DNA of 64,000 bases from Alloalcanivorax venustensis ISO4 (GCF_015356855.1 NZ_ARXR01000009.1:1-64000), one strand, 5' to 3'. Shown: positions 17,839 to 28,298, counted from the first letter of the stretch. Translations and numbers: made by a program. The notes: a model not told the origin generated them from the sequence alone.

Positions 17839-18416
17839 TTTTCACCCGTCAGGTCGAAACGCACATCGGCGTCGTACACATGATTGATCAAATCCAGGAT
17901 CATAAAGGCGGTCAGCCCCCAGATCCGCTTGTCCTCGTAATAGTAGCTGGGCATGCACAGGCGGCGGCCGTAAAAGTCGATCGGCGGCGACAGCTCCGGC
18001 TCTTCTTCCAGAAAAAAGCTCAACGGCACCTGGAAGATGGTCTCGATCTCGCCGGGCTCGGGGGTCAGATCCACCCCGGCCCGCACCACGCCCACGAACG
18101 GGGTCACCTTCATGCCGAACCGGGACGCCAGCGGCGACAGCTGACCGATCACCTCCACTTCACGCTGGGCCAGGCCCACCTCCTCGTGGCTTTCTCGCAG
18201 GGCGGTATGCAACAGATCGCGGTCGCCGGGGTCCCGTTTGCCGCCCGGAAACGCCACTTCGCCGGCGTGGGTGGGCATGCCCTGGGCACGGACCGTCAAT
18301 ATCAGTTCCGGGTCGGGCTGGTCCACGAACGGCATCAGCACGGCCGCTTCCGGTAGCTCCACCGGTAAGTCATTGAAAGGATAGGCCGACATGCGCTGCC
18401 GGAGTTTTTCTAGCAC
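17835..18416 (-). CDS. CoA pyrophosphatase-type Nudix hydrolase (NudL-like)
   Basis: A 193-residue Nudix protein with the box GGKRDPGDRDLLHTALRESHEEVGL (residues 58-82) and the NudL-type upstream region VLMPFVDQPDPELILTVRAQGM. Enzymes of this family split CoA and its derivatives into phosphopantetheine and ADP. It leads a four-gene minus-strand unit (Nudix, carbonic anhydrase, DUF1289, patatin). The roughly 200-base gap upstream to the divergent second Nudix gene probably holds both promoters, but I can mark no convincing boxes. Confidence 0.9.
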   Translation of the reverse strand: MLEKLRQRMSAYPFNDLPVELPEAAVLMPFVDQPDPELILTVRAQGMPTHAGEVAFPGGKRDPGDRDLLHTALRESHEEVGLAQREVEVIGQLSPLASRFGMKVTPFVGVVRAGVDLTPEPGEIETIFQVPLSFFLEEEPELSPPIDFYGRRLCMPSYYYEDKRIWGLTAFMILDLINHVYDADVRFDLTGEK

Positions 18417-18619
18417 GGGGTACTCCCAGTTTTATTTCAAACACCAGTTTGAACAGGCCTCGCGCACCGGGCAAGGCCGGATGCCCTCTATTCACGGCGG
18501 AGCCCGTGAAAACGCCCTAATTGCCGATCCACCGCCAAGCCATTAGGCTGTCGTTTCCTCATCATGCCGGCCGGCGGCCAGGCTGCCCGATGAGGCTCCA
18601 TAAGCAGGCGAGAGCATCA

Positions 18620-19180
18620 ATGAAATATTGCAGCCATTGCGGCGAAGAGATCCTGTTCTCCATCCCCGAAGGGGATAACCGGCCCCGCTATTGGTGCAAC
18701 CACTGCGGCGTGATCCACTACCAGAACCCGAAAATCGTGGTCGGCGCGATCCCGGTCTGGGAAGGCCGCTTCCTGCTCTGCAAACGCTCCATTGAACCGC
18801 GCATCGGCTACTGGACCCTGCCCGCCGGCTATATGGAGAACGGCGAGACCCTGCAGGAAGGCGCCGCCCGGGAAACCTGGGAGGAAGCCTGCGCCACCGT
18901 GGCCATCGGCGACCTGTACACGGTGTTCAACCTGCCGCACATCAACCAGGTTTACATGTTCTTCCTCAGCGAGATGGTTAACGGCGACTTCGCCGCCGGC
19001 GACGAAAGCGCCGACGCCGGGCTGTTCTCCGAGGATGAGATTCCCTGGGACGAGCTCGCCTTCCCCACCATCGGCCGGACGCTGAAGTTCTTTATCCAGG
19101 ACCGCGCCAATGGCAATGAGTTTCCGGTGCGCACCCAGGATATCCCGCCTTTGAAGCGCAAACCTTCGCTGGACGACTGA
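18620..19180 (+). CDS. Nudix hydrolase with N-terminal zinc ribbon
   Basis: A 186-residue protein. It has an N-terminal zinc ribbon ([11 protein letters not shown]...[14 protein letters not shown], two CxxC pairs) and a Nudix domain with [26 protein letters not shown]. The zinc ribbon plus Nudix arrangement resembles NADH pyrophosphatase-like enzymes, though substrate specificity is open. The ATG at 18620 is chosen because the zinc ribbon starts there; an in-frame ATG at 18521 would add unsupported sequence. Confidence 0.92.
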   Translation: MKYCSHCGEEILFSIPEGDNRPRYWCNHCGVIHYQNPKIVVGAIPVWEGRFLLCKRSIEPRIGYWTLPAGYMENGETLQEGAARETWEEACATVAIGDLYTVFNLPHINQVYMFFLSEMVNGDFAAGDESADAGLFSEDEIPWDELAFPTIGRTLKFFIQDRANGNEFPVRTQDIPPLKRKPSLDD

Positions 19181-19183
19181 ACT

Positions 19184-19214
19184 TGTGAGAGCGGGGCCTG
19201 TGGGAGCGGGCCTG
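19184..19214. repeat. REP-like half-units, two in tandem
   Basis: TTGTGAGAGCGGGGCC is directly followed by CTGTGGGAGCGGGCC. Both match the left arm of the REP-like element at 16071. They lie between the stops of the convergent Nudix and NIF3-like genes. Confidence 0.65.
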
Positions 19215-19217
19215 AAC

Positions 19218-19541
19218 CTAGCCCGGCAGGTCCTCGAGCCGCCACAGGTCGATGGCGGGCTCTTCGTAGGGGTGCGCCAGCCGCAAGGCGCTGAGGGCGG
19301 CTTTGAGGTGGTCTTCCATGCAGATGGTTTCCACCCGGAATTCGCGCACCGTTTCGATCTCGCCCTGGCCGCCTATGTAGGGGTCACTGCCTTCCAGGGG
19401 CCGGAACTGCCCCTGGCCGGCAACCTGAAAGCTGCAGCAATCGTAGTTGCCGATGCGGCCGGCGCCGGCCTCGAAGACGGCGTTCTTCACCGCTTCGGCA
19501 TGCTCTTCGGGGACGTAGAAACAAAGCTTGTAGACGGTCAT
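19218..19541 (-). CDS. NIF3/YqfO-like small protein
   Basis: A 107-residue protein resembling the PII/CutA-like insert domain of NIF3 (YqfO) proteins. It has the YKLCFYVPEEHAEAVKNAVFEAGAGRIGNYDCCSFQ opening and the C-terminal HPYEEPAIDLWRLED motif. It stands alone without the dinuclear metal NIF3 core, a common stand-alone form annotated NGG1p-interacting factor NIF3. Its function is unknown. It follows the thioesterase gene by 27 bases on the same strand. Confidence 0.85.
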   Translation of the reverse strand: MTVYKLCFYVPEEHAEAVKNAVFEAGAGRIGNYDCCSFQVAGQGQFRPLEGSDPYIGGQGEIETVREFRVETICMEDHLKAALSALRLAHPYEEPAIDLWRLEDLPG

Positions 19542-19568
19542 CGGGCCTCCCTGGCGGACCGCCCGGGT

Positions 19569-20288
19569 TCAGGCGGTCTCGCGGTCGTTGTCGGCGGGCT
19601 CGGCCAGGTGCGCGTAGGCGTCGCGCAACTGATAGTTGCCCTGGGATGAAATCCACACGCCGGTGGCGGACACGGTCTGGGTGTCGCCGGCGAACACCTT
19701 GGCTTCGGTGAGCAGCTTGCGGCCTTCCACTTTGGTCACGCGGGACTCAAAGCGGATCTCCGTATTCAGCGGCGTGGGCGCCATATAGCGGATGTTGAGC
19801 GTGCCGGTCATGCCCAGGCCGGTGACGAAATCCTGACACTTGGCCATCAGCATATCCAGGGCCAGGGACAGCACGCCACCGTGCACCTTGCCCGGCGGGC
19901 CCATGAACAGCCGCCCGAAGGTGGCGCGGCCGCGCACGGTGTCGCCGTCCAGCCACAGCTCCAGCGGCGGCGACAGCGGCGTCGCCTGGCCGGTCAGGAT
20001 TTCAAAGTCGGCCATATCCAGCGCGTCCTGGCGGCTGCCCTTGCCGACAATCAGCCGGCCAAGAATATCGCGCATGCTGCGATGGCCATGTCCTTCCAGG
20101 CGTTCACGCAACGCCCGCGCCTGCTCAGTGTACTCCGCCAGCGCCGCCTCATCCGCGTCCAGACGTATCAACTGCTCACTGATCGCCTTCAACTCGCTGG
20201 CCAGCTCCCGACGCCGCTCGGACACCGCCGTCGGCTCCGGCGACTCCGCGATCAACATATCAAAATAGTTATACATCTCGTCCGCCAT
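19569..20288 (-). CDS. Hotdog-fold PaaI-family thioesterase with N-terminal helical extension
   Basis: A protein of 239 residues. The C-terminal 140 residues are a hotdog thioesterase (GPPGKVHGGVLSLALDMLMAKC, GTLNIRYMAPTPLNTEIRFESRV). The first 95 or so residues are Glu/Arg/Leu-rich and predicted helical or coiled coil (SERRRELASELKAISEQLIRLDADEAALAEYTEQARALRERL), unusual for a simple PaaI enzyme. The ATG at 20288 is chosen because of the purine-rich GGAGTGGGGGAG upstream; a longer ORF reaching 20348 runs into the heptad repeat. Confidence 0.8.
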   Translation of the reverse strand: MADEMYNYFDMLIAESPEPTAVSERRRELASELKAISEQLIRLDADEAALAEYTEQARALRERLEGHGHRSMRDILGRLIVGKGSRQDALDMADFEILTGQATPLSPPLELWLDGDTVRGRATFGRLFMGPPGKVHGGVLSLALDMLMAKCQDFVTGLGMTGTLNIRYMAPTPLNTEIRFESRVTKVEGRKLLTEAKVFAGDTQTVSATGVWISSQGNYQLRDAYAHLAEPADNDRETA

Positions 20289-20343
20289 ACTCCCCCACTC
20301 CAATCCCGCAAAAGCGCCCAGTCTTTTGACTTCGCCTTTCGCT

Positions 20344-20371
20344 ATCAACTATCAATTATCAACTATCAATT
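20344..20371. repeat. Four tandem 7-bp repeats (ATCAACT/ATCAATT)
   Basis: The sequence reads ATCAACT ATCAATT ATCAACT ATCAATT with no interruption. It is an AT-rich island in GC-rich surroundings, between the purL stop (20376) and the thioesterase start. No hairpin is formed. It could be an insertion remnant or a variable-number repeat. Confidence 0.85.
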
Positions 20372-20375
20372 GCCT

Positions 20376-23300
20376 CTACCCGACCCACTTCCGCGCGTTA
20401 GCAAACAACCGATACCAGGGCCCATTCTCAAACCGGCGCCAATCATCCGGGATCCAGCTGTTCTGCAGCACGCGGAACACCCGCTCCGGGTGCGGCATCA
20501 TGATGGTGGCCCGGCCATCGCGGGAGGTGAAGCCGGTGACGCCCTGGGCGGAACCGTTGGGGTTGGCGGGGTACTGCTCCGCCGGGTTGCCCAGGCTGTC
20601 CACGTAGCGCAATGCCAGCAGCCGCTGTTCGATGTTGCGGTTGAGATCCTGGTCGCTGATCTCGGCGCGGCCTTCGCCGTGGGCCACGGCGATCGGCAGG
20701 CGGGTGCCGGCCATGTCACGCAGCAATACGGACGGCGAGTCCTGGATCTCCACCAACGAGGTGCGCGCCTCGAACTGCTCGCTCAGGTTGCGCACGAAGT
20801 GCGGCCAGTGCTCGGCGCCGGGGATCAGATCCTTGAGGTTGGACAGCATCTGGCAGCCGTTGCAGACCCCCAGCGAGAAAGTGTCCTCACGGAAGAAGAA
20901 GCGGTTGAAGGCGTCGCGCAGACCCGGGTTGTAGAGAATGCTCTTGGCCCAGCCCTCCCCGGCGCCCAACACGTCGCCGTAGGAGAAGCCGCCGCAGGCC
21001 ACCAGGCCTTTCATGTCATCCAGGCTGACGCGGCCGGCGAGCAGGTCGCTCATGTGCACGTCCATGGCGCTGAACCCGGCGCGGTCGAAGGCGGCGGCCA
21101 TTTCCATGTGGCCGTTAACGCCCTGCTCGCGCAGGATCGCCACCTTGGGGCGGGCGCCGGTATTGATGAACGGAGTGGCCACGTCCTCGCTCATGTCGAA
21201 GGTGAGCCGCACGTTCAGGCCCGGGTCGTTGGAATCGGCGATCGATTCGAACTCCTGGCGGGCGCAGTCCGGGTTGTCGCGCAGCGCCTGGATGCGGTAG
21301 CTGGTCTCGGACCACAGCCGCTGCAGGCCCCAGCGCGGGCGTTCGCGCAACACCGCGCCGCCCAGGCGCAGGCGCACCACGTCCTCGTCGTTGACGGTGC
21401 CGACACTGTGCACGCAGCCGCCCAGACCGGCGTCCTGGTAACGCTGGCGCACCGCCTGCACGTCGGCGGCGCGCACCTGGATCACCGCGCCGGCCTCCTC
21501 GGCGAACAGCGCCGCCACGGCCTCAGGGCCGTCACCGGCGATGTTGTCCAGCACGATGTCCACGCCGGTGCGGCCGGCGAACGCCATCTCCGCCAGGGTG
21601 GTGAACAGGCCGCCGTCGGAGCGGTCGTGGTAGGCGAGCAGGCGCTCTTCCGCCAGCAGCCGTTGGGTCACTTCGAAGAAGGCGATCAGATCGTCGGCGT
21701 CATCCAGGTCCGGCGCCACATCGCCGACCTTGCCGAACACCTGGGCCAGCGCCGAGCCGGCCAGGCGGTTCTTACCCCGGCCCAGGTCGATCAGCAGCAG
21801 CTCGCTGTCCAGGCCGGTTTTGAGCTGCGGCGTGGCGGTCAGGCCGATGTCGGTGACGTTGGCGAAACCGGAGACGATCAGCGACAGCGGCGCCACCACG
21901 CTCTTGTCGATGCCTTTTTCCTGCCACAGGGTGCGCATGGACAGGGAGTCCTTGCCCACCGGGATGGCGATGCCCAGCTTCGGGCACAGCTCCATGCCCA
22001 CCGCTTTCACGGTTTCGAACAGGGCCTGGTCCTCGCCCGGGTGGCCGGCGGCGGCCATCCAGTTGGCGGACAGGCGGATCTGGCCCAGCGAGCCGATGTG
22101 GGCGCCGGCCAGGTTGGTGAGGGTTTCCGCCACCGCCATGCGGCCGGAGGCGGCCGCGTTGACCAGCGCTACCGGGGTGCGCTCGCCCATCGCCATGGCT
22201 TCACCGGTGCGCTGGTTGTAACCGGTGGCGGTCACCGCGCAGTCGGCCACCGGCACCTGCCAGGGGCCGACCATCTGATCACGGTGCACCAGGCCGGTCA
22301 CCGACCGGTCGCCGATGGTGATCAGGAAATTCTTGGAGGCCACCGTGGGCAGGCGCATGACCCGCTCGATGGCGTCCTTAAGCTCAATGCCTTCGGTGGT
22401 GAACGGCTGGCGCTCGAAATCTTCCCGGTCGTAGGCGCGCTGCATTTTCGGCGGCTTGCCGAACAGCAGGTCCATGGGCAGGTCCACCGGCGCGTCGCCG
22501 AAGTGGTCGTCGGCCACCTCCAGGTGTTCCGCTTCGGTGGCCTCGCCGAGCACCGCGAATGGCGCGCGCTCGCGCTCACACAGCGCCTCGAAGCGCTCCA
22601 GGTCCTCCGGCAGCACCGCCAGCACGTAGCGCTCCTGGGCTTCGTTGCACCAGATTTCCACCGGGCTCATGCCCGGTTCGGCGCTGGGGATGGCGCGCAG
22701 CGACAGTTTGGCGCCCCGGTCGTGGTCGTGGACCAGCTCCGGCAGCGCGTTGGACAGGCCGCCGGCGCCCACGTCGTGGATCGACACAATCGGATTGTGC
22801 TCGCCCAGCGCCCAGCAGCGGTCGATCACTTCCTGGACGCGGCGCTCGATTTCCGGGTTGTCGCGCTGCACCGAGGCGAAATCCAGCGCTTCGTCGGATT
22901 CGCCGCTGGCCATGGAACTGGCGGCGCCGCCGCCCAGGCCGATCAGCATCGCCGGGCCGCCGATCACGATGATCTTGGCGCCCGGCGGAATCGGTTTCTT
23001 GTGCACGTCGCCGTCACGCACGTTGCCCAGGCCGCCGGCGATCATGATCGGCTTGTGGTAGCCGCGGCGCTCGTCGCCGGCCACGCCCGGCGCCTGGATT
23101 TCCAGGGTGCGGAAGTAACCGCACAGGTTGGGCCGGCCGAACTCATTATTGAAGGCGGCGCCGCCCAGCGGCCCGTCGATCATGATGTCCAGCGGCGAGG
23201 CGATGCGCCCGGGGCGGCCGTAGTCGTCTTCCCAGGGCTGGCGGAAACCGGGGATGCACAGGTTGGACACGGAAAAGCCGGTGAGGCCGGCCTTGGGCTT

Positions 23301-24293
23301 GCCGCCGCGGCCGGTGGCGCCCTCGTCTCGGATCTCGCCGCCGGCGCCGGTGGCCGCGCCGGGGCGTGGGGCGATGGCGGTGGGATGGTTGTGGGTCTCC
23401 ACCTTCATCAGCATGTGCACCGGCTCGTTGCGGTAGCGGTACTCACACGGATAGCCGGCGTTGCCCGGGTCCGGGTAGAAGCGGTCCGCCACCGGGCCGG
23501 CCACCACCGCCGCGTTATCGCTGTAGGCGCTGAGCACGCCCTCGCTGGCGTGCTTGTAGGTGTTGCGAATCATGGCGAACAGGCTGAGGTCCTGCTCCTG
23601 GCCGTCGATGGTCCAGTCCGCGTTGAAGATCTTGTGGCGGCAGTGCTCGGAATTGGCCTGGGCGAACATCATCAGCTCGGCGTCCGAGGGGTTGCGCCCC
23701 AGGGCGGTGAAGCGCTCCGCCAGATAGTCGATTTCATCCTCCGCCAGCGCCAGGCCCAGCTCGCCGTTGGCGGTGGCCAGCGCCTCGCGACCGCCGCCGA
23801 TCACGTCCACGCTGGTCAGCGGGCGCGGCCGGTGGTGGGTGAACAGCACCTCGGCGTCCTCCAGCCGGTCGAGCACCGCTTCCACCATGCGATCGTGCAA
23901 CGCCGCCGCCAGCTCGCCCCGGTCCGCCGGACCGTTGAGCTTGAGCCGGTACTCAATGCCGCGCTCCACCCGCGCCACCTTGGCGAGGCCGGCGTTGTGG
24001 CAGATGTCGGTGGCCTTGGACGACCACGGCGACACCGTGCCCGGGCGGGGCACCACCACGAAGGTTTCACTGCCGCTCTCTTCCACGGCCGCGTCTTCCA
24101 GGCTGGGGCCGTATTCCAGCAGGCTGTCGAGCACCTGGCGCTCGCGCTCATCCAGCCCGGCGTCGCCCTCCGTTGGAGACAGCTCCACGAAGTGCACGAA
24201 ACGGGCGGACAGAGCCTCTGCCTGGGGCAGAGCCTCCAGCAGTTTTTCCTTTCTAAACGCGGATAGGGCCGGGCTACCGGGGAGGATCAGCAT
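20376..24293 (-). CDS. purL: Phosphoribosylformylglycinamidine synthase
   Basis: The large single-chain PurL of gammaproteobacteria (1305 residues), which converts FGAR, glutamine and ATP to FGAM in purine synthesis. The N-terminal PurS-like region is followed by the tandem AIRS-type synthase core ([60 protein letters not shown]). A C-terminal class I amidotransferase domain follows, with nucleophile Cys in GVCNGCQML and the His of MPHPERVFR. The start has a good match to known PurL N-termini ([14 protein letters not shown]). Divergent from mltF across a 290-base gap. Confidence 0.98.
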   Translation of the reverse strand: MLILPGSPALSAFRKEKLLEALPQAEALSARFVHFVELSPTEGDAGLDERERQVLDSLLEYGPSLEDAAVEESGSETFVVVPRPGTVSPWSSKATDICHNAGLAKVARVERGIEYRLKLNGPADRGELAAALHDRMVEAVLDRLEDAEVLFTHHRPRPLTSVDVIGGGREALATANGELGLALAEDEIDYLAERFTALGRNPSDAELMMFAQANSEHCRHKIFNADWTIDGQEQDLSLFAMIRNTYKHASEGVLSAYSDNAAVVAGPVADRFYPDPGNAGYPCEYRYRNEPVHMLMKVETHNHPTAIAPRPGAATGAGGEIRDEGATGRGGKPKAGLTGFSVSNLCIPGFRQPWEDDYGRPGRIASPLDIMIDGPLGGAAFNNEFGRPNLCGYFRTLEIQAPGVAGDERRGYHKPIMIAGGLGNVRDGDVHKKPIPPGAKIIVIGGPAMLIGLGGGAASSMASGESDEALDFASVQRDNPEIERRVQEVIDRCWALGEHNPIVSIHDVGAGGLSNALPELVHDHDRGAKLSLRAIPSAEPGMSPVEIWCNEAQERYVLAVLPEDLERFEALCERERAPFAVLGEATEAEHLEVADDHFGDAPVDLPMDLLFGKPPKMQRAYDREDFERQPFTTEGIELKDAIERVMRLPTVASKNFLITIGDRSVTGLVHRDQMVGPWQVPVADCAVTATGYNQRTGEAMAMGERTPVALVNAAASGRMAVAETLTNLAGAHIGSLGQIRLSANWMAAAGHPGEDQALFETVKAVGMELCPKLGIAIPVGKDSLSMRTLWQEKGIDKSVVAPLSLIVSGFANVTDIGLTATPQLKTGLDSELLLIDLGRGKNRLAGSALAQVFGKVGDVAPDLDDADDLIAFFEVTQRLLAEERLLAYHDRSDGGLFTTLAEMAFAGRTGVDIVLDNIAGDGPEAVAALFAEEAGAVIQVRAADVQAVRQRYQDAGLGGCVHSVGTVNDEDVVRLRLGGAVLRERPRWGLQRLWSETSYRIQALRDNPDCARQEFESIADSNDPGLNVRLTFDMSEDVATPFINTGARPKVAILREQGVNGHMEMAAAFDRAGFSAMDVHMSDLLAGRVSLDDMKGLVACGGFSYGDVLGAGEGWAKSILYNPGLRDAFNRFFFREDTFSLGVCNGCQMLSNLKDLIPGAEHWPHFVRNLSEQFEARTSLVEIQDSPSVLLRDMAGTRLPIAVAHGEGRAEISDQDLNRNIEQRLLALRYVDSLGNPAEQYPANPNGSAQGVTGFTSRDGRATIMMPHPERVFRVLQNSWIPDDWRRFENGPWYRLFANARKWVG

Positions 24294-24467
24294 GGGGTCG
24301 GCTTTTCCTTTACGTGCAGGGGGAGAAATAAGGATCGCAATGATAAGGGATGGCCGCCCGAATTCCTATGCGCGCGCCGCGGGGGCCGAAAAGATGCAAG
24401 CAAATATGATTGTTGGACAAAAATGATGGATTTTTGACCAGTTCCGATGGTAGATTCGCCGCGCACA

Positions 24468-24483
24468 CGTGATGTAGGTCACA
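24468..24483. promoter_or_regulatory. Candidate CRP/Vfr-like operator
   Basis: CGTGA-TGTAGG-TCACA matches the CRP-family palindrome TGTGA-N6-TCACA at nine of ten positions. It lies about 100 bases upstream of the mltF start, in the 290-base mltF/purL divergent gap. Apart from AT-rich stretches around 24400-24440, nothing else in that gap is recognised. A single site in one gap is weak evidence. Confidence 0.3.
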
Positions 24484-24583
24484 GCCGACCCGGGGGCGAG
24501 CGCCCCGATTTCCGGGTCCGGCGATGGACGGCACGGGCCGTACCGACCTGTCTGGAGTACACCCAGCAGAGGTATCAACGGAT

Positions 24584-26008
24584 ATGACAGTGCTACAACG
24601 GCTTCGCGGTTTCCTCCGCCCCGGCCGACAGCTTATCGCCCCGCTCGCGCTGCTTGGCGCGGTCGGGCTGATGGTGGCGATGCGCCCCACCCCCACCGCC
24701 CTGGAACGTGTCCAGGCGCGGGGCGAGCTGGTGGTGGCCACCCGGCCCTCACTGACCACCGTCTACCGTGACCCCAACGGCCTCACCGGCATGGAATACG
24801 AGCTGGCGCGCGGCTTTGCCGAGCGCCTGGGCGTGGAACTGCGCCTGCTGGAGGTGGACAGCACCTCCGACCTTAAATACGCGGTGCGCCGCGGTAAGGC
24901 CGATCTGGCCGCATCCGCCCTGCTGGCCGGCCACGACGGCGACCAAGCGCTGCGCTACAGCACCCCCTACCAGAACGTGGACACCCTGGTGATGTACCGC
25001 CTGGGTGACCAGCGCCCCGCCGAGATCACCGACCTGATCGGCAAGGAGGTGCTGGTGCGCGCCGGCAGCCGCCACGCGGACATGCTGGTGGCGGCGCAGC
25101 TGGACCACCCGGAACTGAGCTTCGAGCAGGTGGAGAACGCCACCGCCGAGCAGTTGCTGGCCCTGGTCGAGCAAGGCGACGGCGACTACGCCCTGATCAA
25201 CTCCAACGCCTATGCGATCCACCGCTCGCTGTTTCCGGACCTGGCGTCCGGCTTCACCCTGAGCGTGGATCAGGGCCTGGCGTGGGCGTTCCGCGCCAAC
25301 GACGACCGCAGCCTCTATCTGGCGGCGCAGCGCTTCTTGACCCAGGCCAAGGCGGACGGCACCACCACCCGGCTGGCGAACCGTTTCTACGGCCACGTGG
25401 ACCAGTTCAACCTGTACGCGGCGCGCAGTTTTATCCGCCATATGGACGACCGCCTGCCCAGCTACACCGCCCAATTCCAGGAAGCGTCCGTGGACGCCGG
25501 CTTCGACTGGCGCCTGCTGGCGGCGATGGCCTATCAGGAATCCCTGTGGGACGCCCAGGCGATCTCCCCCACCGGGGTCGAGGGCCTGATGATGCTGACC
25601 AACCGCACCGCCCGGGAAATGGGCGTCTCCGACCGCACCGACCCGGCCCAGAGCATCCGTGCCGGCGCCGCCTACCTGCGTAAGCTGCACGACCGGGTGC
25701 CGGACCGCATCCAGGAACCGGACCGCACCTGGATGGCGCTGGCCGCCTACAACATGGGTATGGGCCACCTGGAAGACGCCCGCGTGCTCACCGAGCGCCA
25801 GGGCGACAACCCGGACCTGTGGCAGGACGTGAAAACCCGCCTCACCCTGCTCGACGACCCGGCCTACGTGAACCAGCTGCGCTACGGCGCCGCCCCCGGC
25901 GGCCAGGCGGCGGTATACGTGCGCCATATCCGCCGCTACTACGACCTGCTGGTGTGGGCCAACAACTCCGACCGCCACCGCGCCAACATGGTGGCCCTGG
26001 CGGACTAG
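24584..26008 (+). CDS. mltF: Membrane-bound lytic murein transglycosylase F
   Basis: A protein of 474 residues. It has an N-terminal membrane segment (LIAPLALLGAVGLMVAM), a periplasmic solute-binding-like domain (residues 40-265; GELVVATRPSLTTVYRDPNGLTGMEYELA) and a C-terminal SLT domain (residues 280-460). The catalytic Glu is in MAYQESLWDAQAISPTGVEGLMML, and AAYNMGMGHLEDAR closes the fold. It cleaves murein with 1,6-anhydro product formation. The ATG at 24584 is chosen because it directly precedes the membrane anchor. It converges with tadA, overlapping by 4 bases; the purL-mltF-tadA neighbourhood is conserved. Confidence 0.94.
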   Translation: MTVLQRLRGFLRPGRQLIAPLALLGAVGLMVAMRPTPTALERVQARGELVVATRPSLTTVYRDPNGLTGMEYELARGFAERLGVELRLLEVDSTSDLKYAVRRGKADLAASALLAGHDGDQALRYSTPYQNVDTLVMYRLGDQRPAEITDLIGKEVLVRAGSRHADMLVAAQLDHPELSFEQVENATAEQLLALVEQGDGDYALINSNAYAIHRSLFPDLASGFTLSVDQGLAWAFRANDDRSLYLAAQRFLTQAKADGTTTRLANRFYGHVDQFNLYAARSFIRHMDDRLPSYTAQFQEASVDAGFDWRLLAAMAYQESLWDAQAISPTGVEGLMMLTNRTAREMGVSDRTDPAQSIRAGAAYLRKLHDRVPDRIQEPDRTWMALAAYNMGMGHLEDARVLTERQGDNPDLWQDVKTRLTLLDDPAYVNQLRYGAAPGGQAAVYVRHIRRYYDLLVWANNSDRHRANMVALAD

Positions 26009-26460
26009 CGGCGCTGGCGGAAAAAGTCGCGCAGCAATTGCGCGGCTTGCTCCGCGCAAACGCTGCCGGTCACTTCAATGCGGTGGTTGTAGAAACCGCG
26101 CTCGGGCAAACCCAGCTGACTTTCACAGACCCCGGCCCGGGGTTCCCGGGCACCGTACACCAGCCGCGCGATGCGGGCGTGCATCAAGGCGCCGAAGCAC
26201 ATGGTGCAGGGCTCAATGGTGACGTAGAGGGTGGCGCCGGACAGCCGGTAATTGCCCGCCCGGGCGGCGGCGTCACGCAGGGCGTTCACTTCCGCGTGGC
26301 CGGTGGGATCATGGGCGATGATCGGCCGGTTCCAGCCCTCGCCGATCACCTCGCCGTCACGCACCACCACCGCGCCCACCGGCACTTCCCCTTCCCCGGC
26401 GGCGCTTTCCGCCAGCGTCAGCGCCCGGGCCATCCAGAATTCATCGTCTTGCGCGGTCAT
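26005..26460 (-). CDS. tadA: tRNA adenosine(34) deaminase
   Basis: Converts A34 to inosine in tRNA-Arg(ACG). The 151-residue protein shows the zinc deaminase motifs HAEVNALRDAA (His ligand and catalytic Glu) and PCTMCFGALMHARI (two Cys ligands), plus the TadA-type FMARALTLAE-like opening. The ATG at 26460 has GGGAG at proper spacing, and the in-frame upstream stretch to 26595 is not conserved-looking. Essential in most bacteria. Confidence 0.96.
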   Translation of the reverse strand: MTAQDDEFWMARALTLAESAAGEGEVPVGAVVVRDGEVIGEGWNRPIIAHDPTGHAEVNALRDAAARAGNYRLSGATLYVTIEPCTMCFGALMHARIARLVYGAREPRAGVCESQLGLPERGFYNHRIEVTGSVCAEQAAQLLRDFFRQRR

Positions 26461-26517
26461 GGTGATCTCCCTGCGTTCCAGCGGCGTATGGTACGGCGTG
26501 CGGGACGCCAGGCGCCA

Positions 26518-26534
26518 GACGCCGCTCCCACAAG
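26518..26534. repeat. REP-like half-unit
   Basis: On the minus strand CTTGTGGGAGCGGCGTC matches the left arm of the REP-like repeats seen at 16071, 19184 and 28299. It lies in the roughly 150-base gap between divergent tadA and purT, so unlike the other copies it is not in a convergent gap. Confidence 0.55.
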
Positions 26535-26612
26535 GCACTCCGTAGCGGCTACAATCATGCCTCGACGCGCCCGCGGGCGATGCAATGATTTTCAAGGAAA
26601 GGAGCCGCCACC

Positions 26613-27794
26613 ATGACCACTCTGGGCACCCCCCATGCGCCCGGCGCCACTCGCGTGCTGCTGCTGGGCTCCGGCGAACTGGGCAAAGAGGTCAGCATCG
26701 AGCTGATGCGGCTGGGCTGTGAAGTGATCGCCGTGGACCGCTACGCCAACGCGCCGGCCATGCAGGTGGCCCACCGCAGCCACGTGATCGACATGCTCGA
26801 CGGCGCCGCGATACGGGGCGTGGTGGAACAGGAGCGGCCGCACTTCATCGTGCCGGAGATCGAGGCCATCGCCACTGACGAGCTGCTCAAGCTGGAGCAG
26901 GAAGGCGTCACCGTGGTGCCCACCGCCCGCGCCGCCAGCCTGACCATGAACCGCGAAGGCATCCGCCGGCTGGCGGCGGAAGAGCTGGGCCTGAACACGT
27001 CGCCCTACCGTTTCGCCGGCAACCGGGAGGAGTACCTGGCGGCGGTGCGTGAGATCGGCCTGCCCTGTGTGGTGAAACCGGTGATGTCGTCCTCCGGCAA
27101 GGGCCAGAGCCTGGTGAAACAGGAGCAGGACATCGACGACGCCTGGGACTACGCGCAGTCCGGCGGCCGCGCCGGCCAGGGCCGGGTGATCGTGGAAGGG
27201 TTCGTGGATTTCGAATACGAGATTACCCTGCTGACCGTGCGCCACCGGGACGGCACCTCGTTCTGCGCGCCCATCGGCCACCGCCAGGAGGACGGCGATT
27301 ACCGCGAGTCCTGGCAGCCGCAGCCGATGAACGACGCCGCCCTGGTGGAGGCGGAACGGCAGGCCAAAGCGGTCACCGACGCCCTGGGCGGGCGCGGCCT
27401 GTTCGGCGTGGAGTTCTTCGTCAAAGGCGACCAGGTGTGGTTCAGTGAGGTGTCACCGCGCCCCCACGACACCGGCCTGGTGACGCTGATGTCCCAGGAC
27501 CTGTCGGAGTTCGCGCTGCATGCCCGCGCCATTCTCGGCCTGCCGGTGCCGTTGATCGAACAGCGGGGGCCATCCGCGTCCTCGGTGCTGATGGTGAAAG
27601 GCGAGTCCACCGACATGCGCTACGGCAATCTGGACGAGGCCCTGGCGCAGCCGGACACCGACCTGCGCCTGTTCGGCAAGCCGGAAGTCAGCGGCAGCCG
27701 CCGCCTGGGCGTCGCCGTGGCCCGCGCCGACAGCGTGGAACGCGCCCGCGTCAAAGCGAACAAAGTGATTGCCGCCATCAAGGTCGAGCTATAA
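26613..27794 (+). CDS. purT: Formate-dependent phosphoribosylglycinamide formyltransferase
   Basis: A 393-residue ATP-grasp enzyme forming FGAR from GAR, formate and ATP, the tetrahydrofolate-independent version of purine step three. It has the N-terminal [21 protein letters not shown], the ATP-grasp lysine region [15 protein letters not shown], and metal ligands in [24 protein letters not shown]. The product is the substrate of PurL, encoded 2.3 kb away. Confidence 0.97.
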   Translation: MTTLGTPHAPGATRVLLLGSGELGKEVSIELMRLGCEVIAVDRYANAPAMQVAHRSHVIDMLDGAAIRGVVEQERPHFIVPEIEAIATDELLKLEQEGVTVVPTARAASLTMNREGIRRLAAEELGLNTSPYRFAGNREEYLAAVREIGLPCVVKPVMSSSGKGQSLVKQEQDIDDAWDYAQSGGRAGQGRVIVEGFVDFEYEITLLTVRHRDGTSFCAPIGHRQEDGDYRESWQPQPMNDAALVEAERQAKAVTDALGGRGLFGVEFFVKGDQVWFSEVSPRPHDTGLVTLMSQDLSEFALHARAILGLPVPLIEQRGPSASSVLMVKGESTDMRYGNLDEALAQPDTDLRLFGKPEVSGSRRLGVAVARADSVERARVKANKVIAAIKVEL

Positions 27795-27830
27795 CGGCCC
27801 GGCGTTTTCAATTCAACGGAGAGGTTTTTC

Positions 27831-28232
27831 ATGTATCGGGATACGCACAGCAAGATCATCGGCTATCTGCTCTGGATCTTCGGCTTCATGGGCGCCCACC
27901 GTTTCTACTACGGACGGCAGATCACCGGCACCATCTGGTTCTTCACCCTGGGCCTGTTTTTTATCGGCTGGATCATCGACCTGTTTCTGATTCCCGGCAT
28001 GGATGAGTCCGCGGACATCCGCTACCGCTCAGGGCCCACGGACTACAACATCACCTGGATTCTGCTGACGTTTCTCGGCGTGTTCGGCCTGCACCGGTTC
28101 TACATGGGCAAATGGATCACCGGCATCATCTACCTGCTGACGGTGGGTCTGTTCGGGCTGGGGATTCTCTATGACTACTGGACCCTGAACGGGCAGATCA
28201 GCAGCAAGAACATGATGCACGGGTCGCTTTAA
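27831..28232 (+). CDS. Tandem TM2-domain membrane protein
   Basis: A 133-residue protein with two TM2-type units. The first is GAHRFYYGRQITGTIWFFTLGLFFIGWIIDLFLIPGM and the second GLHRFYMGKWITGIIYLLTVGLFGLGILYDYW. Each has two hydrophobic helices, so four membrane passes are expected. The family has no firm function. The C-terminus is short and polar. Confidence 0.9.
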   Translation: MYRDTHSKIIGYLLWIFGFMGAHRFYYGRQITGTIWFFTLGLFFIGWIIDLFLIPGMDESADIRYRSGPTDYNITWILLTFLGVFGLHRFYMGKWITGIIYLLTVGLFGLGILYDYWTLNGQISSKNMMHGSL

Positions 28233-28247
28233 AGGGGGTATGCAGGC

Positions 28248-28284
28248 CGGCGGGATTCCACGCGTCTCTGGAATCCCGCCGGGT
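28248..28284. terminator. GC-rich hairpin between convergent genes
   Basis: CCGGCGGGATTCC pairs with GGAATCCCGCCGG around a loop of about 10 bases, 16 bases after the TM2 gene stop. There is no T-run directly after it, so it may act as a weak terminator or 3' end stabiliser. A REP-like element follows immediately. Confidence 0.5.
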
Positions 28285-28298
28285 GGCTCTTGCCAACT

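Noticed and set aside
19881-24266. A 1461-codon open frame on the plus strand opposite purL
   Set aside because: It is antisense to a full-length, motif-perfect purL and has the His/Gln/Ala/Gly-rich composition of GC-rich antisense frames. No domain is recognisable.
24395-24420. Possible PurR box upstream of purL (ATGCAAGCAAATATGAT)
   Set aside because: Only the left half resembles the PurR consensus; the palindrome is not completed.
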